A DNA stretch of 64,000 nucleotides from Ilex aquifolium (Eukaryota; Streptophyta; Magnoliopsida; Aquifoliales; Aquifoliaceae): positions 38,792,409 through 38,856,408 of the forward strand of contig OX637397.1 of NCBI GenBank assembly GCA_951799425.1. The letters run 5' to 3'. Made by a program: the position numbers and the translations under genes. Shown one piece after another: positions 37,380 through 48,365 of the stretch (the first letter of the stretch is position 1; the number at the start of each line of letters is the position of its first letter). The notes beneath the pieces were generated by a model, which worked only from the letters and a program-made list of their open reading frames with translations, was not told where the DNA came from and did not search any database.

Positions 37380-39753
37380 CTTTCTGCATATAGCGTGGTC
37401 TAGAAGAGGTTTGTTTTAATGGTGACGTATCTCTTTCCTCATTCCCAACCAAGTTAATACCCTGACTCTACTTATCAGCTTGTACAAAAGTCTTTTATGT
37501 GGTAAGGGCATGGGTTAGCTTAGGTAAGTTAGGAAACTTGAATTCAACAATTCAGCATTTACTGCATATTACCCTCTTGTAATTGAAATAAACAAAAGGA
37601 AACAACTTTGCCCAAAAAAAAAAAAAAAGCAATGAAATTCCATAAAACTCCTCTATGACATATGTCAAAGTTCACCCCACTACCCACAAAACCCACAAAG
37701 TCTTTGCTTTATACCATACATACCATGACATAATGGACTTGTCATAAACATATGGATGGCATGGATGTAGCCTATTTTAGACCAAAACCTACCTAGAAAA
37801 ATTGTGGAGAAATGTGGAACGCATGCGATACTATCACACCTAATTGACTATTATATTGTGTGTGTGGATAAACATTTCCAATTTTTATCTCTTCACCAGC
37901 TTTTTCTCCCATTGATTATTGTACTCCAAGTCCTTATTTTGGGAGGGTAGCTCTCAATTAATAATTTACCTACATGATCACCTCTTTCAATAGAGGTGGC
38001 AATGAGTGTATCATGTTGGTTTCGTATGTTATCGTGTTAAAATTGGTTCAATTGGTACATATGGAACAGTTCGTGTTGTGTTGCACACAAGTTGTGTATA
38101 CTGAAATTCATATTGACTTATTTATTAAATAGATTTAATGAGTTATCTTATATGTTATTCAAACTTATCAAGAATAAATCCGTACTTGATAATTTTGTAT
38201 CGTTTTCAGATTACGACTTTATGAGTCCTTCCCCTTAGTTATAAAGACTCAAAGTGGCGGTTGGGGAAGAGATTTCTGAACAACAGAAATAATTGAGGGG
38301 CCACTAGAACCGACCATCGATGTTTTAGAGGTGAAAAAAGAAAGGTTGGATGATAGAAATGGATGGTGACAAACTGTTGCAACTTCGTTCAGGATTGATT
38401 GATTCAATGTCAACCAGCATTTGATCACAATAAACTCAACTCTTCGGTAACTTACAACCATACTATAAAAAGTTTTTGACAACTAGTTTAACCAAATAAA
38501 ATTTCCTGACTTTACCTTTGTAACCGAATGTCTCATTTACAAATTGAACTCACAAGTACGACATTAACTTGAGATGCATGCAATCAACTAAGACATCGTA
38601 CTCGAACTTAAGATCTCAAGGTCATGGCTCTAAGGCCTTTCCATTCAAACTAGCTTGAAGAGATTAGTAAACCCACTTTAGCAGTTATTGGACAACTTTT
38701 TGGACATTGATGTTACAACACCAGAGAAATATTGATTGGCTCAATCAAACCAGTTCAATTTGGTAGAGAACACAATCAAATCGACCAAGATATAAACAAA
38801 CGAAGACCAAATTGGAGACTATTGGACGTCTCGCGGAGCGACTCTCAACGAGGATGTTGAGACTATTCAAAAAAAAAAAAAATCTTCTATTTTTTTTGCT
38901 TAATCCACCTTTACGAAAGATTAAGGAGTACACTTGTACTCCGGCTAATAAGGGAAATGTTCCTTTTTCAAATCTAAGTTTGACTCTGATTAGATCTTTT
39001 AGCACTTGTCTTAAAGACGTCATATTTCAATCTCCCCATGGAGAAAATATAAAATATAATGATGACATAACGTCATTACCTCTACGTAATATTATCATTC
39101 AATAAAATAATAATAATTGAACAAGTGAATGCCAAATAATTCAGTAACTACCCCTCTATATAATCTAATAACTACACCATGTAAATCAATGGGGTTCATC
39201 TTATCCATTTTGTTGTTTTGCTACTAGATGGTGAAATTACACAACAGTGATATCGTGGTACCGTTACACTGAATATTTCTCCTCCTAGGACTAAAAGCAC
39301 TCCAAAAAAACTTATAAATGACAAAAAAAAAATACATATTTTTTGAATCATGCTTTGAGTTTGAATTTGATTTTGTGTCATTTTCTTATCTTCATAAGGG
39401 CAAACCCATTCTTTTATGTTCGACAAAGTATTCAAGTGTAATGCCTAGCAATAAGATGTTTGAATCATGCTTTGAGTTTGAATTTGACTTTGTGTCATAT
39501 CTCTCATGCACTGACGACAATGGCTAGGAAAACGTTAACTATTGACCACTAGTGTCACCCTAAACATGCTCTTTTTGCAAAATCAAAAAGTAAGTTTGGT
39601 TGAAAAATATTATACAAAAAATCAAATTAAATTAGAAATTTAATTTGAACTTCTTCATAGAATGCTTTCGACCAATGTGTGTAAAGAGAACATACCCTGT
39701 GGACAATGGTGTTCAACGAAATAGGCTTAATTAAACAGACACATACCCTCATG

Positions 39754-40427
39754 TAGGGGTGGCAATCGGGTCGTGTTGTGTCAGGTTCGTGTCGTGTCAA
39801 ACATTAGTCGTGTCGAACATTAGTCAACCCTAACCCAACCCATTTATTAATCGTGTCGTGTCGAGTTGACCTGTTTATTTTCGTGTTGTGTTCGTGTTCA
39901 TGTTCGTATTCATGTTCGTGTTAATCCACATAAACTTTGAAGAAAAATTTAACGCTAAGATTTTATTTTCACTTAATTGAATCTATCCTCATACTTTTTC
40001 TACAAACTAAAAATTAACTTAATAATAATAATGAGTAATAATATCTTTTTTATACAATAATTATGTCAGTGCTTGATAAACAGTTACAAATAATTAATAG
40101 TTTATTTCTATAATACTAATTAAATATGTTAATCATACATTGCGCAATCAAATTAAACATTAGAAGTAATGGAAAAAACAAGTCATCAGAACATGAAAAC
40201 TCATACGTGCAATGAAAATGACAGGTCAATGTCCTTCGAGTTAAAAACTTCGTGTTGACGAGTCATTTCGGATTAAGCGGGTTGAACCCGAACACGACTC
40301 ATTAACACTTCGTGTTGGCGGGTTGTGTCATACACGGGTTTGTACTAAAAAATAGTCAACCCAAACCCATTTATTCGTGTCGTGTTCGTATCGAGTTATC
40401 GTGTCGTGTCAAAAATTGTCACCCCTA
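39754..40427. mobile_element. hAT-type MITE with perfect 8-bp TSD
   Basis: Starts TAGGGGTGGCAATCGGG and ends AAAATTGTCACCCCTA. It is flanked by CCCTCATG on both sides (39746-39753 and 40428-40435). The interior is rich in GTGTCGTGTC-type words and their complements near both ends, giving long subterminal repeats. Related, less intact sequences are at 54159-54472, 55007-55246 and about 50160-50592. Degenerate starts are seen at 24348, 28304, 34058 and 37992. Non-coding. Confidence 0.85.
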
Positions 40428-40575
40428 CCCTCATGCAGTAGATCTGATCAAGTAAAGAAGGATAAAAGATCTTACCTATTTTCCTATTCCTCCCATACCA
40501 ATGAAGTTTCCTTTTCAAGAAACAAGCCTACATTTAGAGAGAAATAAACATTTAATCTCATATTGGAACAAAAAT

Positions 40576-40774
40576 TATTACAGCATATAGAAATCCCATG
40601 ATTTTAGCAATCCCATGATTTTAGCTAACCATTTATTATAGAATATTTGACATTCATTTCTATAGATTTCTTTTATTTTATTTCCATGTAAATCATAGAC
40701 GTGTATAGCTATATAAAGCATACTGATCAATGAGAATAAAGATATATTGTTTTCTACCAATTTACTTCTCTACA
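40576..40774 (+). repeat. Copia 5' LTR
   Basis: Begins TATTACAGCATATAG and ends TACTTCTCTACA. It contains a TATA-like CTATATAAAGC near 40711. Both LTRs start with TA rather than the usual TG. Confidence 0.9.
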
Positions 40775-40786
40775 TGGTATCAGAGC
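40775..40786 (+). other. Copia primer-binding site
   Basis: TGGTATCAGAGC is complementary to the 3' end of initiator-methionine tRNA, as in most plant copia elements. It follows the LTR with no spacer. Confidence 0.88.
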
Positions 40787-40823
40787 CTAACAAAATCCTG
40801 ACATACCTTCACCCAACATTCTC

Positions 40824-41712
40824 ATGGCTTCCGATGCCTCTGCTTCCCAACCTTCTTCTCCCTATCTTCTACACCCTTCTGATTCCCCTAGTCTTGTTCT
40901 TGTATCCAAAATGGCAACGCGCACTTCGCCGAGCCCTCAATGCAAAAAATAAATTATGCTTCGTTGATGGCTCCCTCAAAGCACCAGCCACAACTTCTTC
41001 TGATCATGACCAATGGAGTAGGACCAAAGACATGGTCCTCACTTGGATCCTTAATACCATCACTCCCTCCTTAGCCAATTCCTTGGATTACCATGACGAT
41101 CCCCGTGATGTATGGCTTGATCTTGAGTCACGGTTCTGCCATGGCAACAATGCCCGTCTATTTCATCTCAAACGAGAAATATCCAACCTTCATCAGAACC
41201 AACTTTCCATCCCTGATTATTACAACAGCATCAAGCAACTCTGGGATGAACTCGGCAACCTCCAATCACCCACCGATGCTAGTACCTTGGAGAAACGAGC
41301 CGAGGATGAGCGTGTGTTCCAGTTTCTACTGGGTCTCAACGACTCCTTCGCGGCCCTTCGAACCCAGATACTAGCCACGGATCCCCTCCCACCCCTCAAC
41401 AAAGTTTTCTCCATCCTTTTCCAAGAGGAGCAACAACGCCTCCTTCATGTCTCTCGACCACCCTCAGAAAACCTAGCCCTTGCCGCCAAGTCCACCCCCA
41501 ACAACTGACTCCCTCTCAAATGCACTGAATGTGGGAAAAATGGGCACTTACGCAATCGGTGTTGGCTTATCGTTGGCTATCCTCCTGGCCGTGCACCCCG
41601 CAGTAATCAATCATCCCTCCTTGGAAAACCACCGGTTGTTGCTGCTGCTAATCTCGTCGGTGCCACCTCAAGCCCATCCAGGGTCTATCGCTGGAGAGCT
41701 ACTAGCAACTGA
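40824..41712 (+). pseudogene. Copia gag, broken
   Basis: A start at ATG 40824 gives MASDASASQPSSP and reaches VLVSK. It then runs out of frame near 40910, where a small deletion has apparently occurred. The capsid part continues in another frame from about 40910 (WQRALRRALNAKNKLCFVDG, later LDLESRF and LKREISNL), typical of the UBN2/retrotransposon gag domain. A TGA interrupts it at 41506. Beyond this, in the same frame, is a CCHC zinc knuckle (CTECGKNGHLRNRC, about 41521-41562), and then a second TGA at 41710. The breaks show that no functional gag is made. Confidence 0.85.
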
Positions 41713-43340
41713 TGACGCTGCTTCATCCCCCTTCTCCGACTGCTAATTTCGTGGGTAACTCCTCCACGATGTCTTGCTCCTTCGACCCACAAACCGACTG
41801 GATCATCGACAGTGGCGCTAGTGACCACATGACCCCTTGTCGATCCTCTTTCTCCAGTCTAACTTTGTCTTCCATTGTTCGCACAGTGCGGTTACCCACG
41901 GGAGAGACGATTCCTGTTGAAGGATTTGGATCCGTGATTTTATCTAACCACTTGATTCTTCAAAATGTCCTTTATGTTCCCTCTTTTTATTATAATTTCC
42001 TCTCTATCCCTCAGCTCACTAAAAATTTATCATGTGTTGTTTTTTTCTCATCTGATAAATGTTTTTTTCAGGACCCTCCATCGAAGAGGCTGATTGGAGC
42101 GGGTGAGGCATGCAATGGGCTCTACTTCTTTCGCCCCCAAAAGACCGTCGCATTCTCCGTTCATCATCTTGCCAATAAAACTCTATGGCATCAACGCCTA
42201 GGTCATCCTTCTAGTTTTACCATTCCAAAAATTTTTGATAAGCCATGTATTCTCTCTCATTGTAATGTTTGTGAGCGTTCAAAGCACACTCGTTTACCTT
42301 TTCAAATACATGTTAATAAAAGTACGATCCATTTTAATCATATTTATTGTGATATTTGGGGTGGCTATTCTACCGCCTCCATTTGCGGCACACATTATTT
42401 TTTGACTATTGTTGATGATTTTTCACGCGCTACATGGATTTATTTAATGCGTTTTAAATCAGAAACTTTTAGTCACTTAATGCATTTTTTCGCTCTTGTT
42501 AAAAATCAATTCAACTCATCGGTCAAAATAATTCGCATCGACAATGGCCAAGAATTCCTTTATCATAATCTCTAAACCTATTTTCACACTCACGGCATCA
42601 TTCATGAGCGTACTTGTGTTGAAACTCCGCAACAAAATGGTGTTGCAGAGCGTAAACATAGGCACCTCCTGAATGTCGCTCGCAGCCTTCGTTTTCAGGC
42701 AAACCTACCACTCAAATTTTGGGGAGATTGTGTTCTTACCGCTGCTTACCTAATCAATAGAACCCCAAGTCACTCCCTACTAAATCAAACCCCTTTCCAA
42801 CTTCTTCTCAACACCCCCCATCATACACTCACCTACGTGTGTTTGGTTGCCTTTGCTACGCTCAAAACCTCACCTCTCATCGCGACAAATTCTCACCCAG
42901 ATCATCTCGTTGTGTCTTCATTGGTTACCCTAGCAACCGGAAAGCTTACAAGCTATACAACCTTGACACCAACACCATTTTTACTCACGTGACGTCACTT
43001 TCCATGAAAATCAATTTCCCTTCCATCACACCACACCTTCCCTTCTCACTGACTCCACCATCATTCCCTTACCTATCCCCGAACCCATCTCTTCTCTACC
43101 TTCCTCGACCTTACCTCAAGAACCCCCACCCACCAATACTATTCCTTCTCGACCTCGTCGCCACATTACTCGTCCTGCATATCTTCTTGATTATGTATGT
43201 CCTACTATCCCCTACGGAGTCCATTGCCTCCTCAACTGCTACACAGTCCTCAGGTACCTCTCACCCCTTATGCACTTATCTGTCATATTCTCGATTTTCT
43301 CCTGCTCATTATTCATTCTTAACTGCTCTCACTACATCTA
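41712..43340 (+). pseudogene. Copia protease-integrase part of pol, broken
   Basis: The protease has the active-site motif DSGAS (about 41809). A GAG-pre-integrase zinc region with LWHQRLGHPS and CNVCERSKH follows. The integrase core shows the first Asp in IYCDIWGG and the second in RIDNGQEF. A TAA at 42573 interrupts it. The third catalytic residue lies in NGVAERKHRHL downstream (about 42640). Frame changes are seen near 42835 and again near 43000, after FIGYPSNRKAYKLYN. The linker to the reverse transcriptase is hard to read through. Confidence 0.87.
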
Positions 43341-45064
43341 TTGAACCTACTTGCTACTCAGACGCAAATCGCCACTCTCATTGGCGTGAAGCTATGGCCT
43401 CTGAAATTCGTGCCCTTGAAGAAAATTTCACTTGGACACTTGAAAACCTCCCTCCTGGCAAGAAACCTATCGGTTGTAAATGGGTATTCAAAACCAAACT
43501 CCGCGCAAATGGCACTATTGAGCGCTACAAGGCCCGACTTGTAGCCAAAGGCTACACTTAAGTGGAAGGCATTGACTATCATGAAACTTTTGCCCCAGTT
43601 GCCAAGATGACCACAGTACGCTGTGTCCTTGCTGTTGCTGCCACAAAAAATTGGGTCATCCACCAAATGTATGTCCATAATGCATTCCTGCATGGTACAC
43701 TTGATGAGGAAGTTTACATGACCCCACCACCCGGCTACTGTGTTAAGGGGGAGACACGAGTCTATCGCCTTCGAAAATCACTCTATGGCCTCAAACAAGC
43801 TTCTCGGAACTGGTTTTTTAAACTAACCTCTGTTCTTCTTAATACAGGTTTTGTTCAGTCACAAGCAGATCACTCCTTGTTTACCTTGATCACTGCAACT
43901 AGTCTCACTATCATTCTTGTTTACGTTGACGATATTTTGGTTATTGGCAATGACCTTTCTCAGGTCACCTTCTTCAAGAGCGTCATTTCCAACAACTTCA
44001 AAATCAAGGATCTCGGACCTCTCAAATATTTTCTCGGACTTGAAGTTGCACGCTCTCCCTCTGGCATTTTTCTTAATCAACGAAAATATGCCCTAGACAT
44101 CCTCGCTGATAGTGGCCAACTTGGTTCTCGTCCCGCACCTTTTCCTATGGAACAAAATCTGAAGCTCAATGACACAGATGGTGACCTTCTTCTTGATCCC
44201 GCTCCTTACCGTCGGTTAGTGGGACGCCTCATTTACCTCACCATCACTAGACCTGATATAGTCTTTGCAGTGAATATCCTCAGCCAATTTATGCATGCAC
44301 CTCGGATCCCTCACATGACAGCTGCAACACGTGTTCTCCGCTACATCAAAGGAACTCCTGGACAAGGCATTTTTTTCTCTTCCTCTAATAATCTTCATGT
44401 CAGTGCTTACACAGATTCTGATTGGGCCAGTTGTCCTACCACTAGGCGCTCTACCACTGGCTTCTTCATCACACTTGGTTCCAGTCCCATTTCTTGGCGC
44501 ACTAAGAAACAGACTACGGTGGCCCGCTCCTCTACAGAAGCTGAATATCGCGCTATGGCCGTCATAACATGTGAACTCATTTGGTTAAAACAGCTTCTCC
44601 ATGACATTGGCATCTCACACAAAGACCCAATGACCCTCTACTGTGACAATCAGTCCGCCCTCTACATTACTCAGAATCCAGTTTTCCATGAACGAACGAA
44701 GCATATTGAGATAGACTGCCACATCGTTCGTGACAAACTCTGTTCTGGTCTCTTCATCACTGCTCATCTTCCATCTTTCGAACAGATTGCCGACATCTGA
44801 TTAACCCTAATTAATGCAAAATGTAATTAAATTAAAAAGTCAATTGTGTAATTAAATAAAGTTAAACTAGTCAAAATAAATCTAATTAGGGTTAATGTGT
44901 GAATTAAGGATAATGCATTGAATGTTGTTCTTTTCAGGTTTTTATGCGTCAAAACGACGGGAGCCAATTATCAAAGCATGGAGAGCAACTTATCAAAGCA
45001 TAGGGTGTAAATTATTAAAGCTCAAAACAAAGGGAGATCAAAGTGTAAATCAAGATCTTCTTGA

Positions 45065-45242
45065 TATTTGTAATTAAATATCTTTTAGGATAAATATCTT
45101 TTAGGATATTTGTAATTAAATATCTTTTAGGATAAATATCTTTTAGGATATTTGTAATTAAATATCTTTTAGGATAAATATCTTTTAGGATATTTGTAAT
45201 TAAATATATTTTAGGATAAATATCTTTTAGGATATTTGTAAT
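45065..45242. repeat. 42-bp minisatellite in solo LTR
   Basis: A 42-bp unit (TGTAATTAAATATCTTTTAG ... GGATAAATATCTTTTAGGATAT) starts at 45069, 45111, 45153 and 45195, with a partial unit at 45237. Each unit itself contains two copies of ATATCTTTTAGGAT. It sits immediately upstream of the TATA box, in the U3-like part of the LTR. Confidence 0.92.
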
Positions 45243-45251
45243 TTGGATGCC

Positions 45252-45259
45252 TATAAATA
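45252..45259 (+). promoter_or_regulatory. TATA box of the solo LTR
   Basis: TATAAATA within GCCTATAAATACCCCCC. This is a textbook LTR promoter position between U3-like and R-like sequence. Confidence 0.65.
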
Positions 45260-45404
45260 CCCCCCTTGGGGGCTTGTAATGGGCATCCTTCTCTTGTTTC
45301 ATTTTTCTTGTAAAGAACATTTCTTCCTAGTGGAAAACACTCCAAAGGTCTTGAATCTTTTTCTTGAATCATCTTTCAAGTATTATTGCTTTATTTACTT
45401 TCTT

Positions 45405-45785
45405 GAGTTATTGTTTTCTTTTTATTAGATCTTGGTTGTGAATTAAACACCAAGAAGTTATTGTTTTCTTTTATGTTTTAGATCTTGGTTGTGAATTAAA
45501 CACCAAGAAGTTATTGTTTTCTTTTATGTTTTAGATCTTGGTTGTGAATTAAACACCAAGAAGTTATTGTTTTCTTTTATGTTTTAGATCTTGGTTGTGA
45601 ATTAAACACCAAGAAGTTATTGTTTTCTTTTATGTTTTTATTATATCTTGGTTGTGGATTAAACACCAAGAAGTTGTTGTTTTCTTTTTATTAGATCTTG
45701 GTTGTGAATTAAACACCAAGAAGTTGTTGTTTTCTTTTATGTATTATCATCTCTTGGTTGTGGATTAAACACCAAGTATTTATTG
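45405..45785. repeat. 53-bp minisatellite in solo LTR
   Basis: Units built on AGTTATTGTTTTCTTTTATG, TTTTAGATCTTGGTTGTG and AATTAAACACCAAG recur about seven times. The first four start-to-start intervals after 45457 are 53 bp; later units vary (57 and 50). It lies downstream of the TATA box. Confidence 0.92.
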
Positions 45786-46773
45786 CTTTCTTTTAATTTA
45801 AGTATTGTTTTCTTTTACTTCCATTGTTGGAGCTTCCTTCTTCCCCTTAGAGGAGTGAAACTCTTCCACTTTTCTAGAGCTTTACCAAAGCCGTGAAGGG
45901 TGGAACGTGATTCACTCATTCTTTGTCGAAGATCGGCTCCTTGTTTAGCTATTTTACTTTAAAGCATTTCACTTTTAGTGCTTGAGCATTTTACTTTGTA
46001 ACACCTTTTGGGGATGAGTACCATTCATCATTCTAGCTTTACCATAGCTATGAAGGGTGAGTAGTCCTCATTCACTCTTTGGGAAGGGATGATAGATATG
46101 TAAAAGATTAATCCGGACATTATGTTTGTGTATCACCTTTATGCTTAAATGTTCTATACTCCACTTGATTTTTGGGTGATTGAATGCACCTAGCAAAGTA
46201 AAGGTACTTTGTATAATCAACGGATCTTTCTATGATAAATGGATGACTCCTACATGGAAAGATCCATTGATTCAAGGCAAGTACCCTAACTAACTCTTCA
46301 TGACAAACTTTCAATGTCCACCATTATTGCACTTCATTCCTATCTTCCGATTAATTTGCCGTTGACACGGGAGTTAATTGAGTTATAAAGCATAAACATA
46401 ATGCACCGGATAATCAACTACATATTCTGATTCCCGAACCAAAGAGTGTTTGTTACATTTAATCATCTTATATTTTGTCTAGCAAAATACCCATTGGAAA
46501 GAATCTTACATTCTATCCAAAACTTCCCACAACTTCAAAATCATAATATTTCCAATTACAAGTCTTTCTCACTATTTACTTCAAAGAACACCAACCATAG
46601 TTCCCTGAGGATTCGACTCTGGACTCAAACCAGATTATTACTACAACTTGACCGCCTGCACTTGGGTGTATACATTTCGGATCAAGTCAACATCTTCACC
46701 AAAGCATTGGGATCTGACCTCTTTCATCACTTATCTTGCAAGTTGGGCATTACGGATCTTCATGCACCAACTT

Positions 46774-46782
46774 GAGGGGGAG
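46774..46782 (+). other. Copia polypurine tract
   Basis: GAGGGGGAG overlaps the pol stop codon and abuts the 3' LTR. It is the plus-strand primer site of copia elements. Confidence 0.85.
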
Positions 46783-46981
46783 TATTACAGCATATAGAAA
46801 TCCCATGATTTTAGCAATCCCATGATTTTAGCTAACCATTTATTATAGAATATTTGACATTCATTTCTATAGATTTCTTTTATTTTATTTCCATGTAAAT
46901 CATAGCCGTGTATAGCTATATAAAGCATACTGATCAATGAGAATAAAGATGTATTGTTTTCTACCAATTTACTTCTCTACA
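46783..46981 (+). repeat. Copia 3' LTR
   Basis: 199 bp, identical to the 5' LTR except at two positions (CATAGCCGTG versus CATAGACGTG, and AAAGATGTATTG versus AAAGATATATTG). This suggests fairly recent insertion despite the many coding breaks. Confidence 0.9.
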
Positions 46982-46986
46982 AAAAT

Positions 46987-48323
46987 TAGAACAACCATAA
47001 AAAAATAAATGCTAATCAACTAATATATAAACATTAAGAGATGTTTTATTTCATAACCTGGTGACTGAAGGGGCATATATTCGATCGTGTTATGTTGTAG
47101 TTTATGAATTAGAAACAAAATTCTATCTCACAATCACGAACCTTTGATGTCCAAGTATTTTAAAAAAATTGGTTCTGATACCAATGAAGAAGTTGAGTTT
47201 GGAGAGAGGAGATTTTTTAGGGAGCAAGAAAAAAGAAACTACAATGTAGAGAGAAAGAGATGAGATTGAAAACCAAGTCCATACGCAACAAAACTACAAT
47301 ATATGGTAGAAATTAATTAATTAGCAACAAAATATATTGATTATGCACACCTACCACTCACACCAAACCACTCATGTGCATCTTCATTAACACATACTCT
47401 CAAATCAAAATAACCTTTTAAAATACATTCAATCAAAACCATACGAAACTCTTTCAAAAAACTCAGGTTCATATTTCAGAAATTATATTTCATGAAAAAA
47501 AGACCTATTTAAAAACCCTAACATTCAATTTCTTATTAAATAATTTTCAATTACTTTCAAACAATTCAAAAACAAAAATTAGCCTACAAATTTCATAAAA
47601 TGAATATTCAATATCCATTCCATGCAATTAACAAAAACCCTAACATCCAAAATCACTAAAAATCTAATTGAATGAAATTAACACAAACTTTAATTGACAC
47701 ACAATCTTAATCTAAATAAACATAACATATGTCAAACCAAGACCCTATTAACCTATTTCATATCAATTAATATATAATCTTTGAAATTATGAAAATAAAA
47801 TCAATTAACACACAATCTTAATTTCAATAACCCTAACATTCAGTAAATCAAGACCCTATAAACCTATTTTGTAATTAAAAAAAATCAATTTAAAATTTCA
47901 CAAACTCTATTCAACACTTAAATTAAACACCCAGTTTGAAAATCCTAACATTCAAAAATCCAAATTAATTTGCGCGTGTGTTCTGTTGTGGGATGTGTGT
48001 GTGTGCACGCGTGTGTTACAACACAAGAGAGTCAAGGAAGAAATCACAAGGAGTATGGAGAGAGAGAAGTCGGAGGGAGTTTGGAGAAAGGGGGGGAGGC
48101 AGGTGGGTCTAATAGTGGCTTGGGAGATGTGCAAGTTTAAATTTTGGAGGGATTTGTTTTCGGTTGGGATGAACTGTAGGTGTTTGGATTAAAAGTGGAT
48201 GAATTATGGATCATTGGATTAAATTATATAAAATATAAATCGTTAAAATTAAAGTAGATCAAATATCGATCGTATTTGTGATAAGCCAACTTTTGAAGAA
48301 TTACAAGTTATTTTATCTTATTA
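46987..48323. other. Gene-free stretch right of copia
   Basis: AT-rich repeats of CCCTAACATTC-type text between about 47510 and 47950, then a GTGTGTG/CGCGTG patch (47993-48015) and a purine-rich patch. TTGGTTCTGATACCAATG (47171-47188) resembles an inverted primer-binding-site motif, but no LTR pair was found around it. Confidence 0.5.
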
Positions 48324-48365
48324 CTAGTTATTACGTGTGCCTGAAGGCACTGAGTAGTAAAAAAA
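48324..48365 (-). mobile_element. Helitron 3' terminus, minus strand
   Basis: On the minus strand, AGTGCCTTCAGGCACACG (hairpin GTGCC-TTCA-GGCAC) is followed by TAATAACTAG and then T. This is the canonical plant Helitron 3' end. The element body must extend to the right. No convincing 5' TC end was found, so only the terminus is annotated. Confidence 0.65.

Larger units (their letters stand above)
33211..39625. repeat. Tandem duplication, unit B (6415 bp)
   Basis: Collinear with unit A and directly abutting it. Its right end ATTATACAAAAAATCAA matches the right end of unit A and then diverges into ATTAAATTAG. It lacks the Helitron and about 170 bp seen in unit A. It has a larger CCACCACCACAACAGAAAC minisatellite and small private insertions near 37470 and 37815. 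No gene is recognised. Short reading frames such as 38812-39105 are shared with unit A but have no recognisable domain. Confidence 0.9.
44798..46689. mobile_element. Nested solo LTR (1892 bp) in copia pol
   Basis: Begins TGATTAACCCTAATT and ends TTTCGGATCAAGTCA. ACATC flanks both sides (44793-44797 and 46690-46694), which is the 5-bp duplication left by LTR retrotransposons. TG...CA ends, a TATAAATA box at 45252 and no coding region make a solo LTR, left after recombination between the LTRs of a longer element, the best reading. The end text CTCAAACCAGATTATTACTACAACTTGAC resembles plant Ty3/gypsy LTR ends, so gypsy is inferred. It carries two minisatellites. Confidence 0.82.
43350..46775 (+). 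pseudogene. Copia reverse transcriptase and RNase H, broken
   Basis: The reverse transcriptase starts near HWREAMASEIRALEEN. It has a TAA at 43559, where a glutamine codon is usual, then [26 protein letters not shown] and the catalytic YVDDILVIG (about 43921). RNase H follows with [16 protein letters not shown] and CDNQSALYI. The frame is open from 43562 to the insertion at 44797. The last about 27 codons (IFTKALGSDLFHHL ... ending TGA at 46775) lie on the far side of the nested 1892-bp element. Confidence 0.9.
40576..46981 (+). mobile_element. Degenerate Ty1/copia retrotransposon
   Basis: Two 199-bp LTRs differ at only two positions that I can see. A primer-binding site (TGGTATCAGAGC, initiator-Met tRNA type) directly follows the 5' LTR. 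A purine tract (GAGGGGGAG) directly precedes the 3' LTR. AAAAT flanks both ends (40571-40575 and 46982-46986). Domain order gag, protease, integrase, reverse transcriptase, RNase H is that of copia. Very short LTRs suggest the Ale/Retrofit group, which is inferred. Coding is broken by several stops and frameshifts and by a nested 1.9 kb insertion, so the element cannot act on its own. Confidence 0.93.

Noticed and set aside
23502..39625. Units A and B as the two LTRs of one giant retrotransposon
   Set aside because: Unit A is followed directly by unit B with no internal region, primer-binding site or polypurine tract between them. The ends are not TG/CA, and unit B's right end matches unit A's right end.
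40578..40760. Minus-strand 60-codon frame in the copia LTR, repeated at 46785-46967
   Set aside because: It is identical in both LTRs because the LTRs are repeats, and it has no start context or domain.
45065..45785. CRISPR-like array
   Set aside because: The repeats are contiguous tandem units without unique spacers, inside a plant LTR.
47165..47190. Primer-binding site of a second, minus-strand LTR retrotransposon
   Set aside because: TTGGTTCTGATACCAATG resembles an inverted Met-tRNA site, but no pair of flanking direct repeats or coding motifs was found.
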